From Kordiimonas aquimaris (GTDB taxonomy: Bacteria; Pseudomonadota; Alphaproteobacteria; Sphingomonadales; Kordiimonadaceae): a stretch of DNA of 64,000 nt. The notes beneath the pieces were generated by a model. It saw only the letters and a list, made by a program, of their open reading frames with translations. It searched no databases and had not been told where the DNA came from. Below, in pieces: positions 35,990 to 43,698 of this stretch (within the stretch, counting starts at the first letter, position 1; every line of letters starts with the position of its first letter). The stretch is taken from the NCBI RefSeq assembly GCF_025574485.1, contig NZ_JAOBPO010000006.1, forward strand, positions 62,001 through 126,000, given 5' to 3'. The translations under genes and the position numbers were made by a program.

Positions 35990-37096
35990 TTATAAATTTG
36001 CGTAGCGTTCAAGGTGATGCTCGGCATCACCGAAAAGCGTTTCATTCACTAACAGTCTTTTTACATAAGCACCCAATGCGTATTCATCGGTCATACCAAT
36101 GCCGCCATGCATCTGGACACTTTCTTGTCCTATACTGCGGCATACATTACCTACTTTTGCTTTAGCTGCAGATATTACACGCATGCGAACAGTTGCATCA
36201 GGGTTGGTTGCTTCAACAGAAGCTTCCATTGCAATAGACTTTGCCTGTTCATATTCAACCATGACATCGACCATTCGGTGCGCCAGAACCTGAAATGATC
36301 CAATAGGTCGACCAAACTGTGTACGTGTGCGCAGGTATTCTTTGGTCATTGCAATAATTTCTTCGATAGCACCAATAGAGTCAGAAACCAGAGCAGCTGC
36401 GCCGCGGTCAACTGCCGCAATGATAATATCTTCAGACTTGGCCTGATCGCCCATTAAAGCATCAGTTGGAAGCTTGACGTCTGTTAACACTATATCCGCT
36501 GCACCACGTCCATCTAGTAATTGATATGCGCGAACAGAGACACCGTCTGTATCTTTGGGGACTAGGAAGAGAGAAGGGCCATCTGCGTCAGCAGAAACAA
36601 TATAGTAATCCGCTGTGTCACCTCCTAGTACGACAGCCTTATGGCCATTTAAGCTCCAGCCGTCCGGCGTTTTTTGTGCGGATGTATTGGTACTAAGTGG
36701 ATTATAACGATCACCAGGCTCGTAAAAACCTGCGGCAAATTTTTGCGTGCCACCAGCAATCGCTTCAAGATGCGCGAGCCCGGCATCACCCATGGTTTCA
36801 CCGATAATATACGCAGCAAGAACTACATTGCTGACAAAAGGCTCTGGCACCAATCTACGACCAAGCTCAGCGCTGATAAGTGCAACATCTGTATGATTGC
36901 CATCGAAACCACCAGCCGCTTCAGGTAAAGGCATTGCCATTATACCTAGCTCAGTTAACGTTCCCCATAGTTTCGGGTCGTGGCTGGTCTTGCTTTCCAG
37001 CAAACTGCGGTATGTTTCAAAATCAAAATCTTTTGCTAATGTTCGCTCCAGCGACTGCACCAGCATTTTTTGTTCTTCTAAATAGTCAAAATTCAT
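35990..37096 (-). CDS. Acyl-CoA dehydrogenase, small partner subunit
   Basis: A 368-residue FAD acyl-CoA dehydrogenase fold: FDYLEEQKMLVQSLERTL start, TRTQFGRPIGSFQVLAHRM and VQMHGGIGMTDEYALGAYVKR. Neither usual catalytic Glu position is filled: the place of the C-terminal YEGT Glu reads FGDAEHH, and the internal position reads VDRGAAA. It therefore probably serves as the non-catalytic or cofactor-sharing partner of the dehydrogenase encoded 30 bases upstream. Such unequal pairs are known from steroid side-chain (ChsE-type) and dicarboxylate (pimeloyl-CoA) degradation. The substrate is unknown. Confidence 0.85.
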   Translation of the reverse strand: MNFDYLEEQKMLVQSLERTLAKDFDFETYRSLLESKTSHDPKLWGTLTELGIMAMPLPEAAGGFDGNHTDVALISAELGRRLVPEPFVSNVVLAAYIIGETMGDAGLAHLEAIAGGTQKFAAGFYEPGDRYNPLSTNTSAQKTPDGWSLNGHKAVVLGGDTADYYIVSADADGPSLFLVPKDTDGVSVRAYQLLDGRGAADIVLTDVKLPTDALMGDQAKSEDIIIAAVDRGAAALVSDSIGAIEEIIAMTKEYLRTRTQFGRPIGSFQVLAHRMVDVMVEYEQAKSIAMEASVEATNPDATVRMRVISAAKAKVGNVCRSIGQESVQMHGGIGMTDEYALGAYVKRLLVNETLFGDAEHHLERYANL

Positions 37097-37126
37097 TTCT
37101 ATTCTCTATCTACTATTTGGTGCTGT

Positions 37127-38326
37127 CTAGAAGCCGAGCATCATTTTGGAAACAATGCTGCGCTGAATTTCATTTGAGCCGCCGTAAATGCTGATTTTGC
37201 GGGTGTTAAGATAATGAGGCGCAGAGCGTGCTTGTGCAGTGCTTCCTGCAAGTTCGCCGTTCCAGCCTTCTTCCGCAGCTTCGGGCTGAAAGGGAAGAGC
37301 ATAAAGGCCTGCTGCGTCCATTTTTAATTCATACAGTCGCTGCGCTACTTCACTACCGCGAATTTTTAGCATTGATGATACAGGCCCTGGGTCCATACCC
37401 CGCTCTGTTTCCACCAGCATACGTTTGTTAGTAAGGTCTAAAGCACGTAATTCGATCTCTACTTCTGCAAGTTTCAATTTGAATGTAGGATCTTCGCTTA
37501 AAGGTTTTCCGTTTTTCTTTTCCGTTGCTGCCAGGCGTTTCAGGTTTGCTAGTTGTGCTTTTGATTGACCAACTGCGGCAATTCCAATGCGTTCGTTTTG
37601 CAGCAGGAATTTTGCGTAAGTCCAGCCCATGTTTTCCTGACCAACAAGGTTTTCAGCAGGAACACGAACATCAGTAAACCAAACTTCGTTAACTTCGTGG
37701 GAACCGTCAATTGTAATGATAGGACGAACTTCAACACCTTCGCTTTTCATATCAATCAGAATAAACGAAATACCGGTTTGCGGTTTTGCGGCAGATGGGT
37801 CTGTGCGCACAAGGCAGAAAATCCAATCGCCGTATTGACCAAGCGTTGTCCATGTTTTCTGACCATTAACAATGTAATGGTCGCCGTCACGAACAGCCGA
37901 TGTTTTTAAATTTGCCAAATCTGAACCAGCACCAGGTTCAGAAAAGCCTTGAGACCACCAGTCTTCGCCGCTTCTGATTCCGGGCAAGAAGCGCTCACGT
38001 TGTTCATCGTTACCAAAGTTAATTAAAACAGGCCCGAGCATTGATACACTGAATGGCAATACGCGAGGCGCGCCCATGAGGTGGCACTCTTCATCAAAGA
38101 TTGCATATTCAACAGGGCTCCAGCCGGTGCCACCATGTTCCCGTGGCCATAAAGGTGTTGACCAACCTTTATCACCCAGAATTTTATGCCAACGGCGATA
38201 TTGATCTTCTGAAAGATGCGCACCGCTACGCTGTGTTTCTCTAATATCTTCGGGTAAGTTTGCTTCTAGAAACGCCCGTACTTCATCGCGAAACGCACTC
38301 TGCGCTTCAGTGAGATTGAGGTCCAT
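37127..38326 (-). CDS. Acyl-CoA dehydrogenase, large catalytic subunit
   Basis: A 399-residue acyl-CoA dehydrogenase. The core has QGFSEPGAGSDLANLKTSAVRDGDHY, GQKTWTT and the terminal ISIYGGSNEIQRSIVSKMMLG. The C-terminal catalytic Glu of short- and medium-chain enzymes is Gly here (YGGS), but Glu245 in LLQNERIGIA sits where isovaleryl-CoA dehydrogenase and ChsE4-type subunits hold their base. First gene of a two-gene operon with the small subunit; together they probably form an alpha2beta2 enzyme acting on a bulky or polar acyl-CoA. Confidence 0.87.
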   Translation of the reverse strand: MDLNLTEAQSAFRDEVRAFLEANLPEDIRETQRSGAHLSEDQYRRWHKILGDKGWSTPLWPREHGGTGWSPVEYAIFDEECHLMGAPRVLPFSVSMLGPVLINFGNDEQRERFLPGIRSGEDWWSQGFSEPGAGSDLANLKTSAVRDGDHYIVNGQKTWTTLGQYGDWIFCLVRTDPSAAKPQTGISFILIDMKSEGVEVRPIITIDGSHEVNEVWFTDVRVPAENLVGQENMGWTYAKFLLQNERIGIAAVGQSKAQLANLKRLAATEKKNGKPLSEDPTFKLKLAEVEIELRALDLTNKRMLVETERGMDPGPVSSMLKIRGSEVAQRLYELKMDAAGLYALPFQPEAAEEGWNGELAGSTAQARSAPHYLNTRKISIYGGSNEIQRSIVSKMMLGF

Positions 38327-38500
38327 CTTTCACTCCAATATTCACAAGATTTCGCGGTTAATGTAGGCGGCGAAAGACAATTGTCCACTATTTTTAATGG
38401 TTCGTATTATACGGAAAACGAGAGAGTGGGGAATCTAACTTCGTCAGATAAGGTCAAGCGAGATATTCTAGTATCGTGTCATAGGTGAAAAAGTATTAAA

Positions 38501-39121
38501 TTAGGCACCTAAATCCGCAGCAATGCGGGCTTTTACATTACGCTCTGCCGTTTCAAGAATACTTGAGCCTTGAGTGTTAACTTGTGTTGTAATTTCATTT
38601 TGGATTGAAATAAGGCGAGCAAAGTACGGTGATTTTTCTTTTTCAACTGCAAGAGACTCAAGTTCAGCAGCTCTAAAGAACTTACTGTAGGTCGTTGCCA
38701 ATATATGTTCCCAAGCGCTTTTATGCTGTTCGCGCTCAAGAATAATTGCGTTTACCACGATGCCTTGTACAGCTTTTAGGCCTTTAGCTCTAATTGCGGA
38801 AAGGACAAGCCTGTCACGCTTCATAGTTTCGAGCAGCAGAAGCGAAAGATTTTTATTCAAGCCCGTTTTCTTTACGAATGTTAGTGCAGCATCAAACCCG
38901 CTTTGGTTTGGTGTTGAAAGAAAAGGGCTTGCTACATCAACATTTGATGGTGTGCGGCCAAGGCCAAGCGAACCAGGTGCGATCATTGAAGCGGATGCAA
39001 CAACGGGCACGTTTGATGATGAGGCGGCATATCCGCTGAAAGATACAAAACAAGACCCAAGTAGTGTCAAAGCAACTATTTTAGTCTTACTTGCCAATAA
39101 TGTTGTTTTCATTGTCATCAT
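38501..39121 (-). CDS. Exported protein of unknown function
   Basis: About 206 residues from the ATG at 39121, chosen because a signal peptide (Lys start, VALTLLGSCFVSFSGYAAS) begins there; the open frame extends to 39157. The mature part starts with a flexible Ser/Pro stretch, then becomes all-helical and rich in charged residues (LLLLETMKRDRLVLSAIRAKGLKAVQG, LEREQHKSAWEHIL). I recognise no family. Periplasmic helical factor is as far as the sequence goes. It stands alone between the dehydrogenase operon and a divergent small exported protein. Confidence 0.55.
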   Translation of the reverse strand: MMTMKTTLLASKTKIVALTLLGSCFVSFSGYAASSSNVPVVASASMIAPGSLGLGRTPSNVDVASPFLSTPNQSGFDAALTFVKKTGLNKNLSLLLLETMKRDRLVLSAIRAKGLKAVQGIVVNAIILEREQHKSAWEHILATTYSKFFRAAELESLAVEKEKSPYFARLISIQNEITTQVNTQGSSILETAERNVKARIAADLGA

Positions 39122-39438
39122 GCTCAAATGTTCAAAAGCCGTCACTTCATTAATCATTCAGACTCATAAAGTGCTGATGAGCGCCTATTAACGCGGTGTT
39201 AAATACTTTTCTGCTTTTTTTTACGAGTGTCATAAAAAATTCATATGAGAATTTCCGACTCGGAATGGAATGAGTAAGATGTTGAAAAATATATGGATTT
39301 TAATGTTTCACATTGAAAAAAAATATTATCTAATAAATTCAGTGAGTTAAATTAAGCTTGCTACAGAAAAATTACATATGTTACACAAAACTGTAACAAA
39401 CGTGACGATAATAGAAAGATTTTGAAAAGGAGGTTCAT
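39122..39438. other. 317-base divergent promoter region with a 20-bp dyad
   Basis: A/T-rich sequence between two divergent exported-protein genes. At 39379-39398 TGTTACA and TGTAACA flank six bases, 40 bases before the ATG at 39439. No other gene-like structure is seen. Confidence 0.5.
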
Positions 39439-39813
39439 ATGCGTTTGATGAAAACAGGAACCTTGCTGAGTATGACACTTGCTGCGACAGTTTCACTGCT
39501 TGATAACAGTCGAATCGCCAGTGCTGCCAATATAGATCCCCAAGATTATGCTACAGAAGAAATGGGCTCTGCAGACTGGAGTGCTGCGGAAGCGGCACTA
39601 CTCGGCATTAACGTCGCCGAAGAAGATAAAGTGTTCGCCAAACTTAACTTGGCATTTGTCTATAGCTCAACTGGTAGGCGGGATCTCGCTATCTCGCTCT
39701 ATAATGAAGTTTTGCAAGAAGATAAAAATCCATATGCATTAACTGCAAGTGGTAAACCTCGGCGTGTTAAATCAATTGCGCGGTTGGCTCTTGCTAGTTT
39801 GAAAGAAAACTAG
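39439..39813 (+). CDS. Small exported TPR-like protein
   Basis: A 124-residue product with a near-consensus AAAGGAGG ribosome site. A signal peptide (cut near Ala-Ser-Ala at 29) precedes one or two TPR-like helix pairs: SAAEAALLGINVAEEDKVFAKLNLAFVYSSTGRRDLAISLYNEVL as pattern, then a basic PRRVKSIARLALASL end. Its strong ribosome site and own terminator suggest high expression. It lies just upstream of the prepilin peptidase but on a separate transcript. Function unknown; a small periplasmic adaptor is possible. Confidence 0.62.
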   Translation: MRLMKTGTLLSMTLAATVSLLDNSRIASAANIDPQDYATEEMGSADWSAAEAALLGINVAEEDKVFAKLNLAFVYSSTGRRDLAISLYNEVLQEDKNPYALTASGKPRRVKSIARLALASLKEN

Positions 39814-39835
39814 GAAACTCTCGCTAATTGCAAAG

Positions 39836-39869
39836 AAAAAGAGTGTGCTATAGGGCGCACTCTTTTTTT
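39836..39869 (+). terminator. Rho-independent terminator
   Basis: Stem AAGAGTGTGC/GCGCACTCTT (one G-T pair) with a six-base loop and a run of seven T residues. Confidence 0.82.
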
Positions 39870-39980
39870 ATGAACTCATTCTAATTAAAGAGTATGCAAC
39901 CTTAATGGTGTGTATTTTAACGTTTGCTACATTATGACCCGGCGTTGTGCCGCCGTGGTTATAGGAATTTAGAGTGATAA

Positions 39981-40526
39981 ATGCAGGCTGATAACAATCA
40001 ATTTGATCTTCATCCGGTAACCATTGCGGCCATGACGCTGATTTTTGGCGGACCGTTAGTATTATTATTAATAACAGGTCAACCTTTAGTCTTGGCTATG
40101 GCTGTCTATGTGAACATGACGGCATTGTCATTTTATGACTTTCGTGAATATCGACTTCCAAATCTGCTAACCGGTAGTTTCTTCCTTCTCGCTACAGGGA
40201 TTAGTTATGTATTTGGCCCATATGCGATGCAGCATCACGTCATTGGCGCTGTTCTGGGCGCTGGTTTGCCCTTGTTGTTGAACACTGTTTACCGTCACTG
40301 GCGTGGACGAGACGGTATAGGTATGGGAGACATTAAATTATTGGCCGGGGCAGGAATGCTCCTCGCTTGGCCAGCACTACCACTAATCCTGTCTATTTCG
40401 TCAACATTGGGAATCGGCTATATTTTGTTAAGGCATGGCCCGAATAGGGTTAAAGCGGGTGTAACATACATTCCTTTTGGGCCATTCATTGCTTTTGCCA
40501 CAATTACCCTTTGGTTGTTTAATTAG
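39981..40526 (+). CDS. Short A24 prepilin peptidase (no methylase domain)
   Basis: A 181-residue membrane protein with about six TM segments. The two catalytic aspartates are in YDFREYRLPN and GMGDIKLLAGAGML (the GxGD motif), and PFGPFIAFA closes the A24 domain. GspO/PilD enzymes are about 290 residues with an N-terminal cytoplasmic methyltransferase part holding two CxxC pairs; that part is missing. It probably cuts the GspG-K pseudopilin leaders encoded nearby. Methylation of the new N-termini would need another enzyme or not occur. Confidence 0.85.
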   Translation: MQADNNQFDLHPVTIAAMTLIFGGPLVLLLITGQPLVLAMAVYVNMTALSFYDFREYRLPNLLTGSFFLLATGISYVFGPYAMQHHVIGAVLGAGLPLLLNTVYRHWRGRDGIGMGDIKLLAGAGMLLAWPALPLILSISSTLGIGYILLRHGPNRVKAGVTYIPFGPFIAFATITLWLFN

Positions 40527-40749
40527 CGAATAAGTAGAATAATGGTTGTATTTTTACCACAAATGCTCGTTTGCGGTTCATTTTTTGAACAATTTTAAAA
40601 TATGACAACAAAGTAAACTTACTGAAAGAAAACTGAAACACTTCTCGCATACCCATTCGCCAGATGCGTGGGGCCGCATTGCTGCGTCCTGTCATCGTGA
40701 TTTTTTTGGATGAACATTCCAGAGCTTATGCGCTCTAATGGGGACAGAG

Positions 40750-43611
40750 ATGACCAACCTGAATATTCTAAAGAAGACTTTACTGGCAGCTGTTGCATCA
40801 GTAGCTCTTGTTGCATGCGGCGATGATAGCACTGAGTTAGCTTCTCCTGGTACACAGGGACCAAACCCTGGTACCGGTTCTGGTGGAGGAGATGGTGGCA
40901 GCGGCGGCGATGGCGGCGGCGGAACAGATGGTGGCGGTAGTGCAGGTAACTGTCCTACTGGAACAACCGATGTTGCTGTTGGTTCGGAAACGCATTGTCA
41001 GCTAAGTGGTACGCTTACGAGCGATGTTACACTTACTGCTGGCAACATCTACCAACTTTCTGGCCGTGTTGCGGTTGGTGTTGATGTTGGCGCTGACGGT
41101 TCTGCAGGTGCAGGTGACCCTGCGACCCTCAGCATTGAACCAGGCGTTTTCGTATACGGTGCCACAGCTTCAGATATTCTGATCATTTCACGCGGATCTG
41201 AGATCAACGCAGTTGGTACTGCAAATGATCCAATCATTTTCACATCTGCACTAGATCTGGGTTTTGCTGATGAACTGGGATTGAATGCAACACGCACTTC
41301 TTTCAGCGGTGCTATCCTTGACCAACCGTTCACGTCAGAATGGGGCGGTTTCATTGTTAATGGTCGTGCAACGCTTAATACATGCAACGGTAACGGCGTT
41401 TGTGAAGCTGACGGTGAGGGCGATAGCGGTCTATATGGTGGTAACGACGACACTGATTCAAGTGGTACAATGCGCTACGTTCAAATTCGTTATGCGGGCA
41501 ATCCGATCACTGCAGATGATGAGTTAAACGGTATTGCATTCCAGGGCGTTGGTTCAGGAACAACTCTTGAGTTTATTCAAGTGCACAACGGCGCCGATGA
41601 TGGTGTCGAATTCTTTGGTGGTACAGCTCAGGTTAAATACCTTGTAATCACAGGCGCAGATGATGACAGCCTTGACTGGACACAAGGTTGGCGCGGCAAA
41701 GCCCAGCATGTTGTAATTATTCAAAACCCTAATCAGTCTGCATCTGACCAAGGTATTGAAGCTGATAACTTTGGCGATGGTAATGATTTCTTGCCGCGTG
41801 CGCAGCCTCAACTCGCGAATATGACAATTGTTGGTAGTGCAAGTCGCGCTGGAGAAAGTGATATTGGAATACTTCTCCGTGAAGGTACGGGTGCAAATAT
41901 TATTAATACTGTTGTTTCTGATTTTGGTGACGCTTGTCTGGATATTGATGATGCAGCCACATTTGCTGCAGCGGGTGCAAGTGCAACCAACTTAAACGGT
42001 TCACTAACAATTCAAAGTACACTTCTTGGCACTAACTGTGCGGAAGTGTTTAATACAGACAATGACAATACGTTTGATCTAGCAGAGTTCTTTAACGGTC
42101 AGTCTAATAATGTTGTTGGAGCAACATCACTATCAAATCGTTTCATCAATGGCTCAGCTGAAAATGCAGTGACCGCAGTAAACCCAGCTACGCTTGATAC
42201 ATTTTTTGATGTAACAGACTACGCTGGTGCTGTTCGTTCGTCTGATGCCACTGATAACTGGACACTTAATTGGACATTTGGTTTGAATGCAGAACCGTCT
42301 TGCCCAACCGGTACAACAGAGAATGCAAACGGCGCATGTGTGATTGCGGGTACTTATACCGAAAACCTGACATTGGTCTCAGGCCTTGATTATATCCTTG
42401 ATGGTCGTGTGGTATTTGGTGTGGATGCTGGACCGGATGCCGCTAATCCGCTTGCAACTGCCGATACCGCAGATCTTACAATTGAGCCTGGTGTAACCAT
42501 ACAAGGTGCTGACCAGCAATCATTCCTAGTAATATCACGTGGCTCTAAATTGAATGCAAATGGTACGGTAGACGCGCCTGTTACCTTCACGGCGTTGAAC
42601 CCTGAAACGCGTGACCTTGATGTTGATACATCGCTCTGGGGCGGCATTGTGATTAACGGTCGCGCTACACTCAACACATGCAACGGTAGCGGAACATGTG
42701 AAGCTGACGGTGAGGGTGACAGTGGTCTTTACGGTGGTGTTGATGATGCAGATGACAGCGGTCAACTATTCTACACGCGCGTAGTGTTTGCAGGTAACCC
42801 GATTACCGCGGACGATGAACTGAATGGTGTCGCTTTCCAAGGTGTTGGTTCTGGTACTGAAATTGACTTCCTGCAAGTGCATAATGGTGCAGATGACGGT
42901 GTTGAATTCTTCGGTGGAACAGCACAAGCAAAACATCTTGTTATTACTGGCGCTGATGATGACAGCCTTGACTGGACGCAAGGTTGGCGCGGTAAAGTAC
43001 AGTTTGTGATCATTGCACAAAACCCTAACCAGCCCGCAACCGACCAAGGTATTGAAGCTGATAACTTCGGTGATGGTAATGACTTCTTGCCACGTGCGCA
43101 GCCTCAAATTGCCAACGCAACTATTCTTGGTGCTGGTGCTGCTGGCGGCGAGAGTGATATTGGCATTCTTCTTCGTGAAGGCACGGGTGGTAACATTTTC
43201 AACACTGTCGTTGCCGACTTTGGCGATGCGTGTCTTGATGTTGATGATGCAGCCACCTTTGCAGCCTCTGGTGGAAGCGCAACAAATCTGACAGGTACTT
43301 TAACATTACAGTCAACACTGCTCAGCACAACATGCGCGGAAGTGTTCAACACTGATGATGATAATGCCTTCGATCTGGAAGCCTGGTTCCTTGGCCAAAG
43401 CAATAATCTTGTTGCTGCAGATAGCCTGACTGAATTTGCTGGTGCAGCAAGCTTCAAAACATACATCAATGGCGCAACAGAAACTGGTGCAACAGCAACT
43501 GATGTAAGTGCAGTTGATAGCTTCTTTGAAGCGACAAGCTTTATTGGTGCTGTACCAAGTGCCGATAACAACTGGGCAGCTGGTTGGACTGTTTGGTTAA
43601 ACGATCAATAA
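40750..43611 (+). CDS. Lipoprotein with two tandem ~440-residue beta-rich units
   Basis: About 953 residues. The start at ATG 40750 (GGGGA upstream) gives a lipoprotein signal with lipobox VALVAC; an earlier ATG at 40738 is possible. A Gly-rich linker follows. Two homologous units come next (about 40950-42290 and 42296-43600), each opening with CPTGTT and holding TLNTCNG, CEADGEGDSGLYGG, GADDDSLDWTQGWRGK and GIGADNFGDGNDFLPRAQPQ-like text. The Asp/Gly-rich repeats look like a Ca-binding right-handed beta-helix. It is encoded directly before a TonB-dependent receptor and the gsp genes, so it may be a surface lipoprotein and T2SS client. Confidence 0.8.
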   Translation: MTNLNILKKTLLAAVASVALVACGDDSTELASPGTQGPNPGTGSGGGDGGSGGDGGGGTDGGGSAGNCPTGTTDVAVGSETHCQLSGTLTSDVTLTAGNIYQLSGRVAVGVDVGADGSAGAGDPATLSIEPGVFVYGATASDILIISRGSEINAVGTANDPIIFTSALDLGFADELGLNATRTSFSGAILDQPFTSEWGGFIVNGRATLNTCNGNGVCEADGEGDSGLYGGNDDTDSSGTMRYVQIRYAGNPITADDELNGIAFQGVGSGTTLEFIQVHNGADDGVEFFGGTAQVKYLVITGADDDSLDWTQGWRGKAQHVVIIQNPNQSASDQGIEADNFGDGNDFLPRAQPQLANMTIVGSASRAGESDIGILLREGTGANIINTVVSDFGDACLDIDDAATFAAAGASATNLNGSLTIQSTLLGTNCAEVFNTDNDNTFDLAEFFNGQSNNVVGATSLSNRFINGSAENAVTAVNPATLDTFFDVTDYAGAVRSSDATDNWTLNWTFGLNAEPSCPTGTTENANGACVIAGTYTENLTLVSGLDYILDGRVVFGVDAGPDAANPLATADTADLTIEPGVTIQGADQQSFLVISRGSKLNANGTVDAPVTFTALNPETRDLDVDTSLWGGIVINGRATLNTCNGSGTCEADGEGDSGLYGGVDDADDSGQLFYTRVVFAGNPITADDELNGVAFQGVGSGTEIDFLQVHNGADDGVEFFGGTAQAKHLVITGADDDSLDWTQGWRGKVQFVIIAQNPNQPATDQGIEADNFGDGNDFLPRAQPQIANATILGAGAAGGESDIGILLREGTGGNIFNTVVADFGDACLDVDDAATFAASGGSATNLTGTLTLQSTLLSTTCAEVFNTDDDNAFDLEAWFLGQSNNLVAADSLTEFAGAASFKTYINGATETGATATDVSAVDSFFEATSFIGAVPSADNNWAAGWTVWLNDQ
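40945..42285 (+). repeat. Unit 1 of an internal gene duplication
   Basis: Encodes the first copy of the duplicated unit of the lipoprotein. Stretches such as the one encoding GADDDSLDWTQGWRGK recur at 41656 and 42949 with mainly synonymous changes. Borders are approximate. Confidence 0.7.
42298..43608 (+). repeat. Unit 2 of an internal gene duplication
   Basis: Second copy of the unit, about 1.3 kb downstream of the first and in the same frame. Protein identity looks high while the DNA has diverged mostly at third positions, so the duplication is not recent but is under constraint. Borders are approximate. Confidence 0.7.
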
Positions 43612-43624
43612 AATAAGAAATCGC

Positions 43625-43662
43625 GCGCCGCAATGAAGACATGCTCGTCTTTGTTGCGGCGC
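43625..43662 (+). terminator. Extended hairpin between lipoprotein and receptor genes
   Basis: GCGCCGCAA/TTGCGGCGC (9 bp) encloses a second stem AAGAC/GTCTT. TCTTT follows, a weak T tract, so it may be an attenuator giving more lipoprotein than receptor. An in-frame ATG at 43633 lies inside the stem and is not a credible start. Confidence 0.65.
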
Positions 43663-43698
43663 TCTTTGCATAACCGGTCATTGTTGATGGTAGCAGAT

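Noticed and set aside
40870-40950. Gly-rich repeats near the lipoprotein start as a CRISPR or minisatellite
   Set aside because: They encode an in-frame Gly/Asp/Ser linker of imperfect codon repeats with no regular spacers.
43633-43698. Upstream ATG of the receptor frame as its start
   Set aside because: It falls inside a strong hairpin and would put a Cys/Arg-rich leader ahead of a clear signal peptide.
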